This document shows, piece after piece, positions 13,077-21,379 of a DNA stretch of 21,439 bases. The notes below the pieces were generated by a model. That model had not been told where the DNA came from. It searched no databases and saw nothing but the letters and a program-made list of their open reading frames with translations. Each line of letters opens with the position of its first letter. The stretch's first letter is position 1. The position numbers were made by a program, and so were the translations under genes. The DNA is from CAYFUT01 sp964346395. Its GTDB lineage: Bacteria; Bacillota; Halanaerobiia; Halobacteroidales; Halobacteroidaceae. The stretch spans positions 1 through 21,439 of the forward strand of contig CAYFUT010000045.1 of NCBI GenBank assembly GCA_964346395.1, in the 5' to 3' direction.

Positions 13077-15245
13077 ATGTTATTAAATAAAAAAAGTAAA
13101 TTTTTAGTATTAACACTAATTTTATCTTTATCATTAACCTTAGCAGGCTGCCAGGAATCCGGCAGCAAGCTTACGGCTACCGGCTCTAATCTTACCGATC
13201 AGAATCTAAGCCAAGTACCGCATTCATTAAACAAAATAACAGTTAAGTTTAATAATCAAGTTGCGGAAGCAGAGGTAGTAGCTGAAGAAAACGGTAAGCA
13301 GTTAGAAAAAATAAAAACAGAAGTTGCCGATAATCAAGTGACAGTATCCAACCTTAATTTAAAGCCGCTTAATTCTTATAATTTAACTCTAAAAGCAGCT
13401 GATGAAAAGGGCAATCAAATAACAGACCAAATAGACTTTATTACGGCACCGGAAGCTGAAATTAAAAACACCACCCCAGTATTAATGCAGACCTTCTACT
13501 GGGAGATGGCTAAAGGAAAATACGCTAAAAACTATTCGGAGGAAAAGAATCTCTGGAAGCTACTTGCAGATAGAGCCGACAAATTATCCAGCCGAGGAGT
13601 TACTGCGTTCTGGATGCCGCCGGCCAACAAAGCCTGGGGCGGAATGGGCGGTAAGAAAGCCAAGGATTCTGTTGGCTACAGCGCTTATGACCTCTGGGAT
13701 TTAGGTGAATTTGATCAGAAAGGCAGCGTTCGAACCAAGTACGGAACTAAGGAAGAACTAGAAAAAGCTTTAGCAGCTATTCACGAAGCGGACATTGATG
13801 CCTATTATGATGCCGTCTTAAATCACCGCTCTGGAGCAGACGAAGTAGAATCAGTAAAGCTGTCGTCTAACAGTCCAAACTTGCCGGGCAAAGAAATTCA
13901 AGCCTGGACCAAATTTGATCTGGCTGGCCGCCAACAGTACTACAGCAAAGCTGATGAGTGGCAGTGGAACTGGCATGTTTTCGACGGTGTTGACTATGCT
14001 GATGAGCGGGAGAAAGAAGGTAAGTTTTTATTTACGGATAAATCTTGGGATCATACCTATGATGAAGATTACTTGCTGGGTGCTGATGTTGACTATCAAA
14101 ATCCCCGCGTAAGCCATGAAATTAAAGAGTGGGGCCAATGGATAGTAAATGATATTAATTTTGACGGTTTTCGGTTAGATGCAGTCAAACACATCGGAAC
14201 CCGATTTATTGATGACTGGATTAGTACGGTGCAGGAGAAGACTGAAAAAGATGTATTTGTCGTTGGTGAAGTTTATAATGAGCAGGAAGCAGCGTTAGTT
14301 AATTATTTAAAACAGGTTAATAATCCTGATGTTAAGCTGTTTGACTTTGCCCTCCGCGGTGCATTTGCGAATTTGCGCGACGGTATTCTAGATATGCGGA
14401 AGCTGGCTGATGTAGGATTGGTTAATCATCCAGACTATGGTGATAGAGCAGTTACGTTTATTGATAATCACGATACTGCCCGCGACAGCGGTGGCTATAC
14501 GCAGGCAATTACTACGCGCAAATTTCAAGCCTACACGTATATTTTAATGCACGAACACGGAGTGCCGACTATTTACTGGAAAGACTACTACCAGAATGGG
14601 ATGCAGGAAGGACTTAATAAATTACTGGCTGTCCGCCAGCGGTTTGCCCACGGTCCGGGGCGAGTAGCAGAGAGTACGGATCAGGATACATTTGTTTATC
14701 TGCGCGAAGGAAGTTCGGAAGTAGAAAATAGTGGTTTAGTATCACTGATTACAAAGAAGGATGCAACTGGTACGGCTGAAGAACCGATCAAAGTTACTTT
14801 TTCTTATGAACCGAAAAAAGAGGTAGATAGTGTCACTTTAGTTGGGCCGTTTAACGGCTGGGATAAAAAAACTACCCCTTTGAAAGACCAAGACGGTGAT
14901 GGTGTCTATACGGTGGAAAAGCGGTTAGCGCCGGGGAAATACCCCTATAAATTTTTTGTTAATGGTGAAAACTGGGTTAAACCTCCCGAAGCAGCTAAGT
15001 ATAAAGCAGATGGTTATGGTGGAGAAAATGGCATTAAAGTGGTAGAGCAGGAGAAGAAAAATGAAGAATCAAGCGGCAGTAAAGTAATTGCCAAACAGGT
15101 TAAGACTGATAAGCCGAACACTACTTTTATTGATTATACTGGCAATGTAGCAGGAACAATTAAAACTGATGCTCAAGGAAAGGCTCAATTTAAAGTCAAA
15201 GCCAGCGCTAAAACAGGTTGGTCGGTCTGGGTGCCGGTTAATTAA
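13077..15245 (+). CDS. lipoprotein alpha-amylase, GH13_5 type, with inserted CBM48-like module, 722 aa
   Basis: A surface-anchored endo-acting alpha-1,4-glucanase that should liquefy starch outside the inner membrane. The lipobox LAGC gives Cys25. A Big_5/SbsA-type Ig-like domain (about 35-126) precedes the GH13_5 barrel (about 133-530), recognisable from MQTFYWEM, YDLWDLGEFDQKGSVRTKYG and DAVLNHRSGAD. The catalytic residues are D368 (nucleophile, FRLDAVKH), E398 (acid/base, VVGEVY) and D466 (stabiliser, FIDNHDTA). The C-terminal beta domain (about 531-722) is split by a CBM48-like module (about 567-658, GPFNGW, PGKYPYKFFVNG, NWVKPP) that the tandem paralogue lacks. ATG 13077 is preferred over GTG 13074 because AAAGGAGG (13063-13070) fits it better. 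It is followed by a strong terminator. Confidence 0.93.
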   Translation: MLLNKKSKFLVLTLILSLSLTLAGCQESGSKLTATGSNLTDQNLSQVPHSLNKITVKFNNQVAEAEVVAEENGKQLEKIKTEVADNQVTVSNLNLKPLNSYNLTLKAADEKGNQITDQIDFITAPEAEIKNTTPVLMQTFYWEMAKGKYAKNYSEEKNLWKLLADRADKLSSRGVTAFWMPPANKAWGGMGGKKAKDSVGYSAYDLWDLGEFDQKGSVRTKYGTKEELEKALAAIHEADIDAYYDAVLNHRSGADEVESVKLSSNSPNLPGKEIQAWTKFDLAGRQQYYSKADEWQWNWHVFDGVDYADEREKEGKFLFTDKSWDHTYDEDYLLGADVDYQNPRVSHEIKEWGQWIVNDINFDGFRLDAVKHIGTRFIDDWISTVQEKTEKDVFVVGEVYNEQEAALVNYLKQVNNPDVKLFDFALRGAFANLRDGILDMRKLADVGLVNHPDYGDRAVTFIDNHDTARDSGGYTQAITTRKFQAYTYILMHEHGVPTIYWKDYYQNGMQEGLNKLLAVRQRFAHGPGRVAESTDQDTFVYLREGSSEVENSGLVSLITKKDATGTAEEPIKVTFSYEPKKEVDSVTLVGPFNGWDKKTTPLKDQDGDGVYTVEKRLAPGKYPYKFFVNGENWVKPPEAAKYKADGYGGENGIKVVEQEKKNEESSGSKVIAKQVKTDKPNTTFIDYTGNVAGTIKTDAQGKAQFKVKASAKTGWSVWVPVN

Positions 15246-15274
15246 AAGCTTTTAGCTGAAAAAATGAGCTTTTA

Positions 15275-15313
15275 GTACAACAGCATAATAAAATTATGCT
15301 GTTGTACAATTTT
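15275..15313 (+). terminator. rho-independent terminator
   Basis: A perfect 15-bp stem (15275-15289 with 15293-15307) with an AAA loop is followed by AATTTTT. It closes the first amylase gene. Confidence 0.88.
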
Positions 15314-15421
15314 TACTGCTATAACCTTATTAGTTAAAAATTGCTGTTTAGTAGTGTTTTTAATGAGTTCATTAGAATTATAGACTGGATTTATAAACAA
15401 GTAACTTTAGGAGGAATTATT

Positions 15422-17365
15422 ATGATTAGGAAAAGGGCTGTGCTAGTAGTTCTTATAATTGCTGTAATCAGTCTTGGACTGTTAGGCTGTTCGAATGTTT
15501 TTAATGATGGTGGTTTTACTTTAGTTTCTACTATTCCAGAAAATGAAGCGGAAGGTGTTTCTCCTCATTTAGCTGAAATAGTGTTGGAGTTTAATCAGGA
15601 AGTGAAAACAGCTGAAGTAACAATGACTGACAATTTAAGTTTAAATGTGAGTAAAGAAAGTAAGAAAGTAGTGATTACCGGATTTGATTTAGCTAAGGAA
15701 ACTACTTATCAGATTGATTATACGGTAGAAGATAGTGAGCAGTCTATTTCCGGCAGTTTAGAGTTTACTACTAGTGTTTCTACTCCTGAGATTCCGGAGG
15801 ACAAAATCAATGAAACGATGATGCAGGCGTTTTATTGGGAGATGAATACTGGAGATTATGCTAGCGATTATCCGGAAGAAGCAGATTTGTGGGAACTTCT
15901 GCAGGATAGAGCAAGCAAATTATCAGAAGTAGGGATTACTGCTCTCTGGCTGCCGCCGGCTAATAAAGCAATGTCGGGAACTTTTGATGTCGGCTATGGA
16001 ACTTATGATTTGTGGGATTTAGGAGAGTTTAACCAAAAAGGGACTGTGCGGACAAAATACGGAACTAAATCGGAATTAGTTTCAGCTATTGATGCTATTC
16101 ATCAGGCAGGAATGAAGGCTTATTATGATATAATTTTCAACCATCGGATGGGGGCTGACAGCACTGAACAAGTAACTTTAAGTAAGAATAGTCCTGATAA
16201 AAGGGAGGAGACAATTAAAGCCTGGACTAACTTTGATTTAGCAGGCCGCCAGGAGTATTATAGTAAAGCAGAAAATTGGTTTTGGAATTGGGAGCAGTTT
16301 GATGGAGTGGATTTTGACGATGGAGAAGTAGTTGGTGATGGAGAAGGAGATAAAGGGAAGTTTTTATTTAAAGGTAAAGATTGGGGCTGGATTGATGGAG
16401 GCGGTTCCAATGATTATTTAATGGGGGCAGATGTAGATTATTCTAACTGGGAAAACGAAAAGCATCAATTTAATACTAAAGTAGTAGATGAAATGAAAGC
16501 CTGGGGCCAATGGATTACCGAAGATATAGGTTTTGATGGTTTCCGGATAGATGCTATCAAACATGTAGATAATCTATTTATTGCTGAATGGATTGACTAT
16601 ATGCAGGCCAATGTAAGTAAATACCTATTCTTTGTTGGTGAAGCCTGGATTGGAGATGTAAGTGGCTTACAAGGATATATTGATTCGCTTTCTACAAGTA
16701 TTAAAGATACTGATAATGTTAGTGATAAAGATATATCTGACTTACATGTATTTGATTTTCCGCTCCGGGGCAAATTTGCTGCTATGCGGGACGGCGGCGG
16801 TAGTTTTGATATGTCAGAGTTTTCTGGAGGCGGGCTTTTAAATAGTGATAAGTACAGCGGTCGGGCTGTGTCTTTTGTAGATAATCATGATACATCTAGA
16901 GATGAAAGTGAATATGGAAATGAACCTATTTCCAGTTATGCTTATCAGGCCTACACTTATATTTTGACCAGAAAAGGAGTAGTGCCGACAGTTTTTTGGA
17001 AAGACTATTACCAGTATGATATGAAAGAGCAACTAGATAAATTACTCCGGGCGCGGCGCTATTTTGCTTACGGTTCAGAGCACGAAGGCCCTACTGATGA
17101 AGACGTTTATTCCTATGTGCGGGAAGGCTTGGATGATGTGGCGGGTACAGGCTTAGTAATGTTGATTTCTGATGGAACCAGCGGTACAGTTGCTAGTAAA
17201 AGTATTGATTCTGGGCGACCTAACGTCACTTATATAGATATTACCGGCAATATCTCTACCTCGATAACTACTGACAGTAACGGAGAGGCAGATTTCAAGG
17301 TGAAAAAATCAGAGGCAGCTGGTTATTCGGTTTGGGTACCGGCTGAATGGGACAGTTGGAATTAA
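15422..17365 (+). CDS. lipoprotein alpha-amylase, GH13_5 type, 647 aa
   Basis: A second lipid-anchored liquefying-type alpha-amylase, a tandem paralogue of the gene before it. The lipobox LLGC gives Cys23. A Big_5 Ig-like domain (about 33-118, STIPENEAEGVSP) is followed by the GH13_5 barrel (about 131-550) with YDLWDLGEFNQKGTVRTKYG and DIIFNHRMGAD. The catalytic residues are D377 (FRIDAIKH), E407 (FFVGEAW) and D490 (FVDNHDTS). The C-terminal beta domain (about 551-647) is uninterrupted, unlike the paralogue. It also has a glycine/aspartate-rich stretch near 300-330 (DGEGDKG, DGGGSND) absent from the paralogue, in the part that corresponds to the Ca2+-binding B domain. The start is ATG 15422, behind TAGGAGGA (15409-15416); an upstream in-frame start at 15341 would add 27 residues before the signal peptide and has no ribosome binding site. 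Confidence 0.93.
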   Translation: MIRKRAVLVVLIIAVISLGLLGCSNVFNDGGFTLVSTIPENEAEGVSPHLAEIVLEFNQEVKTAEVTMTDNLSLNVSKESKKVVITGFDLAKETTYQIDYTVEDSEQSISGSLEFTTSVSTPEIPEDKINETMMQAFYWEMNTGDYASDYPEEADLWELLQDRASKLSEVGITALWLPPANKAMSGTFDVGYGTYDLWDLGEFNQKGTVRTKYGTKSELVSAIDAIHQAGMKAYYDIIFNHRMGADSTEQVTLSKNSPDKREETIKAWTNFDLAGRQEYYSKAENWFWNWEQFDGVDFDDGEVVGDGEGDKGKFLFKGKDWGWIDGGGSNDYLMGADVDYSNWENEKHQFNTKVVDEMKAWGQWITEDIGFDGFRIDAIKHVDNLFIAEWIDYMQANVSKYLFFVGEAWIGDVSGLQGYIDSLSTSIKDTDNVSDKDISDLHVFDFPLRGKFAAMRDGGGSFDMSEFSGGGLLNSDKYSGRAVSFVDNHDTSRDESEYGNEPISSYAYQAYTYILTRKGVVPTVFWKDYYQYDMKEQLDKLLRARRYFAYGSEHEGPTDEDVYSYVREGLDDVAGTGLVMLISDGTSGTVASKSIDSGRPNVTYIDITGNISTSITTDSNGEADFKVKKSEAAGYSVWVPAEWDSWN

Positions 17366-17387
17366 AACTAAAGAATATTCTTCTACC

Positions 17388-17425
17388 CCGATTAAGTTGA
17401 ATCTTAATCGGAAACTTTTGTTATT
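17388..17425 (+). terminator. probable rho-independent terminator
   Basis: A perfect 9-bp stem CCGATTAAG/CTTAATCGG (17388-17396 with 17403-17411) with a 6-base loop is followed by a T-rich tail (AAACTTTTGTTATTTT). Confidence 0.75.
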
Positions 17426-17498
17426 TTGGGAATTTATATTTTTTTAGAGAAGATAATATTTTAGAAACGGAATTAGCTTTATTCGTGCCCAGTGCAGG

Positions 17499-17527
17499 TT
17501 GAATTTATAGTATTAATATGGTATAAT
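17499..17527 (+). promoter_or_regulatory. sigma-A promoter of the neopullulanase relic
   Basis: TTGAAT (17499-17504) and TATAAT (17522-17527) are 17 bases apart. The relic's start codon lies 145 bases downstream, so the dead gene probably still has a working promoter. The rest of the 305 bases between the second amylase and the relic holds only the terminator at 17388 and AT-rich sequence. Confidence 0.65.
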
Positions 17528-17671
17528 ATTACAGTAAATAAATATATTAAAATTAATGCCAGAGATTAAAAGACGATTAATTTAAAGTATAAATAGGAGT
17601 CCAAGTTATGATTAGAGTTTAGTAGAAGTTAATTTTGGTTAACAGAATAATTTCTCGTGAGGAGGGCTTTG

Positions 17672-18037
17672 ATGAAATTTAAAAAAGGGATCAGGAGTAA
17701 TTAGTTTAGCTCTAATAATTGTGGCTTGTTTTTCTTATTTAAGCTGGGGAGCGGAAGAAAAAGTGGATGTCACCTTTGAGTACGGGAAGAGGTAGCAGTT
17801 CCTGTGGATGTCTCGGCGGGCAGATATAAAGAATTATATAGTGATAGAACGGTAAAAGTAGAAGTCGGCAAATTAAGGATAAGTTTGGCCCCCGGAAAAG
17901 GAGCAATTATTAACTTGAAGGAATCGAGAAGTACTGAGGTTCAAACTAAAGAGGGGTAGAAGTAGATGAGGAAGTACATGTAGTGGGGGATATAAAAAGT
18001 AGGAGATGATCCTGAAGAGGTAAAACCAGTTAACTAA
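17672..18037 (+). pseudogene. internally deleted and frameshifted neopullulanase relic
   Basis: A ribosome binding site (GAGGAGGG, 17659-17666) and ATG at 17672 open a decayed gene. After a frameshift in an A-run (17681-17686) it encodes a signal peptide (GVISLALIIVACFSYLSWGA) followed by EEKVDVTFEYG, the start of a CBM48-like domain like that of the intact gene downstream. The frame then jumps, near 17781-17795, into VPVDVSAGRYKELY...VEVGKLRISLAPGKGA, which matches IPVEVSDGQYRELY and LQLTMEPLSGA (residues 733-768) of the downstream enzyme. About 700 residues, including the whole catalytic barrel, are missing. Two more frame changes lead to EVDEEVHVVGDI and a stop at 18035-18037. A terminator follows. 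This is the remnant of a second neopullulanase-like gene. Confidence 0.85.
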
Positions 18038-18049
18038 AAATTTATTGCA

Positions 18050-18080
18050 CTGTCTGCTTAGCGCAGGCGGGCTTTTATTT
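18050..18080 (+). terminator. rho-independent terminator after the relic
   Basis: CTGTCTGC (18050-18057) pairs with GCAGGCGG (18063-18070), including two T-G pairs, around a TTAGC loop, followed by GCTTTTATTTT. Confidence 0.75.
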
Positions 18081-18128
18081 TGAATAATATAAAAGAACAA
18101 ATAAGTTTGCTATATTTTCCAAGTATAA

Positions 18129-18158
18129 TTGATGTAGCGGGCACTTTTATGGTATAAT
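18129..18158 (+). promoter_or_regulatory. probable sigma-A promoter of the neopullulanase-like gene
   Basis: TTGATG (18129-18134) and TATAAT (18153-18158) are 18 bases apart, about 68 bases before the start codon at 18226. Confidence 0.6.
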
Positions 18159-18215
18159 ATAACAAATATAATTAAGTTTGGTTGACGGCTAATTAAATAA
18201 TGCAACTGGGAGGGG

Positions 18216-18239
18216 GTGGCCTTAAATGAAAAAGGCCAC
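18216..18239 (+). promoter_or_regulatory. hairpin that places the start codon in its loop
   Basis: GTGGCCTT (18216-18223) pairs perfectly with AAGGCCAC (18232-18239); the 8-base loop AAATGAAA holds the ATG (18226-18228) of the neopullulanase-like gene. The Shine-Dalgarno run GGGAGGGGG lies just before the stem. The structure could tune translation. Confidence 0.55.
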
Positions 18240-21200
18240 GGGATTGATAGTTTTGATTTTAATATTTGGAGTTTTTAATTTTAGTTTGGCGGCTGAGAAA
18301 GTAACGGTTACTTTTACCTATGAACCTTTTGATGAAGTAGATAGCCTGCATGTGGCTGGTAGTTTTAACGGATGGAGTACGACGTCAACTCCTATGCAAG
18401 ATGAAGATAGAGACGGGGTATATAAAGCAACTGTTGAGTTAAGTCCGGGTAATTATGGTTATAGATATGTAATTGATGGGGAGCAATGGGTAAAGCCGCC
18501 GCATGCTGACACCTATGGCAAGTATGGTTACGGAGATAATACGGGAGTAGTTTACGTACAAGGCGGGGGAAATCTAGAAAGAAATATTCAGCAGACAACT
18601 GAGTCTGGTGATGGAGAAATTGCTGCTGACTCTTTAAAACATGATAAGAATGACCGCTCGTATGCTAATCCGCTGGGAAAGCGAAAAATTTGTCTGCAGC
18701 TGCGGACAGAGAAGAATGATGTGAAAGCGGCTTATTTACATTATGATGATGGGGAAAAGCATAAAGTAAAGATGGAAAAACAGGTAAGCAATAGTAAGTT
18801 TGATTACTATCAAGTTACTATTCAAGTGGATCAGCGTAATTTCGGCTATCAATTTCAAGTAAAAGACGGCAGTCGAGCTTTGTGGTATGACGGTAATGGA
18901 GTGGTAAATTTAGCTGGAGGAGGAGCAGATAATTTAGTTCCTATTAATTATTTGTTGACTGAAGCTAAACAGTTTACTACTCCTGATTGGGTACAAGATG
19001 CAGTTTTTTATCAAATTTTTCCGGATCGGTTTTATAATGGGGACTTCAGTAATGATCCGCAGAAAGTTGATGTTTATAAAAAAAATGGGGAAAGATATAA
19101 AGGAGCTAATCCTTCCTGGACGCAGGGAGTGCTGCCGGAAAGATCTCACGTAATAATGGATAGAGATGAGTTCAGTAATAATCAGAATATGATTCAGCCG
19201 AACTACGGTTATCATGTATTTTATGGAGGAGATTTACAGGGGGTAGAAAAGAAAATTCCCTATTTAAAGCGGTTGGGGGTCAATGCTATTTATTTTAATC
19301 CGCTTTTTGAAGCTGTTTCTAATCATAAATATAATATCTCTAATTATAAAGCAGTGGAAGATCATTTTGCCATTAAAGGAAACCGAGAAGCTTCTGAAGA
19401 ATATGTCCGGGAATTAATCAAAAAATTACATCAAAATGGAATTAAAGTTATTTTTGATATTACTTTTAATTATACTGGATATGAACACTGGGCATTTCAA
19501 GATGTGGTAGAAAAAGGAGCGGATTCTTCTTATTCTGATTGGTATTTTGTTGATGACTATCCAGTAACTAAGCTGCATAAGCAAGGTCAGGACAACCCTC
19601 CTAATTATAAGTGTTGGTGGGGACAGGGAGCTTATCCGATTTTAAATGTAAACAATTCGGAAGTAAAGGACTATTTGTTTGAGGTCACTAAAAAATGGAT
19701 GGATCCGGACGGTGATGGAGATTCTAGTGATGGAATAGACGGCTGGCGTCTGGATATGCCGAAGCAGGTCAAGAAAACTAATAATCAATTTTGGCAGGAA
19801 TGGAGAAAGCATGTAAAAAGCATAAATCCGAAGGCTTATATTGCAGGAGAAATGTGGGAGGCAGGCAGCGAATACCTGCAGGGAGCGGAGCTTGACAGTA
19901 TTATGAATTATCGGTTTCAAAAAGCAGTAGTTGACTTTATTGGGCAGGGGAAGATTACGGCTGATGAATTTGGCGATCAATTGGCTTCTATCCGGAAGGA
20001 TTACCCCCGCCAAAGCAACTCTATCCAGTTAAATTTAATTGACAGCCATGATACTAAACGGTTCTTAACTGCTGCGGGAGGAAATAAAGAACGACTCAAA
20101 CTTGGTTCTCTACTGCAGATGACTTATTTGGGAGCTCCTCTGGTTTATTATGGAGATGAGGTCGGCATGAAAGGTGGTTTGCCGCCTGATTCGCACCGAA
20201 CTATGCTCTGGAGTGACCGGGGATATACAGCTCCGGATAGAGACTTATTTACTCATTATCAAAGATTAATTGAAATCAGGCACCAAGAACCTGCCCTGCG
20301 CCGGGGGAAATTGAAACAGGTTCCCTTAGGTAGGGAGATGGTGTATGGATTTAAGCGGATTTATCAGCAGCAGGAGCTACTGGTGTTAATTAATGCGGGA
20401 GAAAAGACTGCTGATTTAAAGATTCCGGTGGAAGTTTCAGATGGGCAGTATAGAGAATTATATGGAGAGGAGACAGTAGAAGTAAGCAATCGGAAGCTGC
20501 AGCTAACGATGGAACCGTTATCGGGAGCAGTAGTTAGGTTAAAAACAGAAAGCAGCGGCACGGCTAAATTAAAAGTAACTGCCGAACGAAATGCCCGGTT
20601 AGTACTGCGGGGAGAGATGAACAACTGGGGAGACTGGGAAAACGGCGAAGATATTAAGATGAATAAAAATAAGGACGGTACCTGGTCAGTAGTACTATCT
20701 GATTTAACTCCCGGCGAAACTTATGCTTACAAATATGCTCTGGAATATAAAAATACTAATGTTGATATTGGTAGTATTGGGCCTGACACCGGAGGAGATT
20801 TTACCTTTACTCCGCAGGGAGAAACTTATACTATTGAGACGCCCTTTACTAAGCAGGAATTAAAAGAAGAGCAGGACTGGTTTAGAATTGAAGAGGGAAC
20901 AGTTACGGCCCGCGGAAAAACGGCTAATCTAGGAGAAACAATGGAAGTAGGAGTTCCAGCGCAGGTAACGGTAGAAAACAAATATCATAAAACTAAAACT
21001 GTAACTCCCAACCTAGATATTGGAGAAAAAAATGAATTTACTGTTAAGTTAGACCAGCTGGAGGAACCTGTAGAGTATACCTTTACCTTTGATCCGGACG
21101 ATTTTGGCAACCCAGATATAATCGAAGGAATCTGGCTAAAAGGTTCTTTCGATGCCTGGCAGGAGCATAAGATGAATAAGAAGGGGAATAGTTATCAGTT

Positions 21201-21330
21201 AACGTTGAAGCTTTATCCTGGTGAATACAATTATATTTTCTACGATAAAGCTCATAAAAGCAAAGAAGGAGGGTATAGATATTATAAAGATAATGGAAGT
21301 GAATTTACTCTGGAGCTAACAGGTGAGTAA
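18226..21330 (+). CDS. secreted neopullulanase-like GH13 enzyme with three CBM-like modules, 1034 aa
   Basis: A secreted glycoside hydrolase, probably cutting alpha-1,4 and perhaps alpha-1,6 bonds of pullulan, starch or dextrins. A signal peptide (1-22, ending SLA) is followed by a CBM48-like module (24-112, GSFNGW, EQWVKPP), a CBM34-like N domain (about 146-243), the GH13 barrel (about 253-680), an amylase C domain (to about 775), and a tail of module (about 779-870, LRGEMNNWGDW), PEGA-like linker (about 888-945) and module (about 950-1034, GSFDAW). Catalytic residues are D510 (GWRLDMP), E542 (IAGEMW) and D609 (DSHDTKR). An acidic DPDGDGDSSDG loop (493-503) may bind Ca2+. Odd: conserved region I reads FDITFNYTG, with Tyr416 where almost all GH13 enzymes have His. 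No lipobox is present, unlike its neighbours. The ATG is preceded by GGGAGGGGG. Confidence 0.92.
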   Translation: MKKATGLIVLILIFGVFNFSLAAEKVTVTFTYEPFDEVDSLHVAGSFNGWSTTSTPMQDEDRDGVYKATVELSPGNYGYRYVIDGEQWVKPPHADTYGKYGYGDNTGVVYVQGGGNLERNIQQTTESGDGEIAADSLKHDKNDRSYANPLGKRKICLQLRTEKNDVKAAYLHYDDGEKHKVKMEKQVSNSKFDYYQVTIQVDQRNFGYQFQVKDGSRALWYDGNGVVNLAGGGADNLVPINYLLTEAKQFTTPDWVQDAVFYQIFPDRFYNGDFSNDPQKVDVYKKNGERYKGANPSWTQGVLPERSHVIMDRDEFSNNQNMIQPNYGYHVFYGGDLQGVEKKIPYLKRLGVNAIYFNPLFEAVSNHKYNISNYKAVEDHFAIKGNREASEEYVRELIKKLHQNGIKVIFDITFNYTGYEHWAFQDVVEKGADSSYSDWYFVDDYPVTKLHKQGQDNPPNYKCWWGQGAYPILNVNNSEVKDYLFEVTKKWMDPDGDGDSSDGIDGWRLDMPKQVKKTNNQFWQEWRKHVKSINPKAYIAGEMWEAGSEYLQGAELDSIMNYRFQKAVVDFIGQGKITADEFGDQLASIRKDYPRQSNSIQLNLIDSHDTKRFLTAAGGNKERLKLGSLLQMTYLGAPLVYYGDEVGMKGGLPPDSHRTMLWSDRGYTAPDRDLFTHYQRLIEIRHQEPALRRGKLKQVPLGREMVYGFKRIYQQQELLVLINAGEKTADLKIPVEVSDGQYRELYGEETVEVSNRKLQLTMEPLSGAVVRLKTESSGTAKLKVTAERNARLVLRGEMNNWGDWENGEDIKMNKNKDGTWSVVLSDLTPGETYAYKYALEYKNTNVDIGSIGPDTGGDFTFTPQGETYTIETPFTKQELKEEQDWFRIEEGTVTARGKTANLGETMEVGVPAQVTVENKYHKTKTVTPNLDIGEKNEFTVKLDQLEEPVEYTFTFDPDDFGNPDIIEGIWLKGSFDAWQEHKMNKKGNSYQLTLKLYPGEYNYIFYDKAHKSKEGGYRYYKDNGSEFTLELTGE

Positions 21331-21350
21331 TATAGAATTAGAGTTGAATA

Positions 21351-21379
21351 TTGACAGAGAAACTATTTGTTAGTATAAT
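21351..21379 (+). promoter_or_regulatory. consensus sigma-A promoter for a gene beyond the window
   Basis: TTGACA (21351-21356) and TATAAT (21374-21379) are 17 bases apart, a perfect match, 20 bases after the neopullulanase stop codon. No terminator is visible between them. The 60 bases that follow hold no start codon with a ribosome binding site, so the driven gene starts outside the window. Confidence 0.85.

Noticed and set aside
15341..15421. 27-residue N-terminal extension of the second amylase
   Set aside because: It would bury the lipoprotein signal peptide inside the protein; TAGGAGGA directly before 15422 marks the true start.
19642..20013. 123-codon open frame on the - strand inside the neopullulanase-like gene
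   Set aside because: It overlaps conserved GH13 sequence on the other strand and has no family resemblance or start signal.
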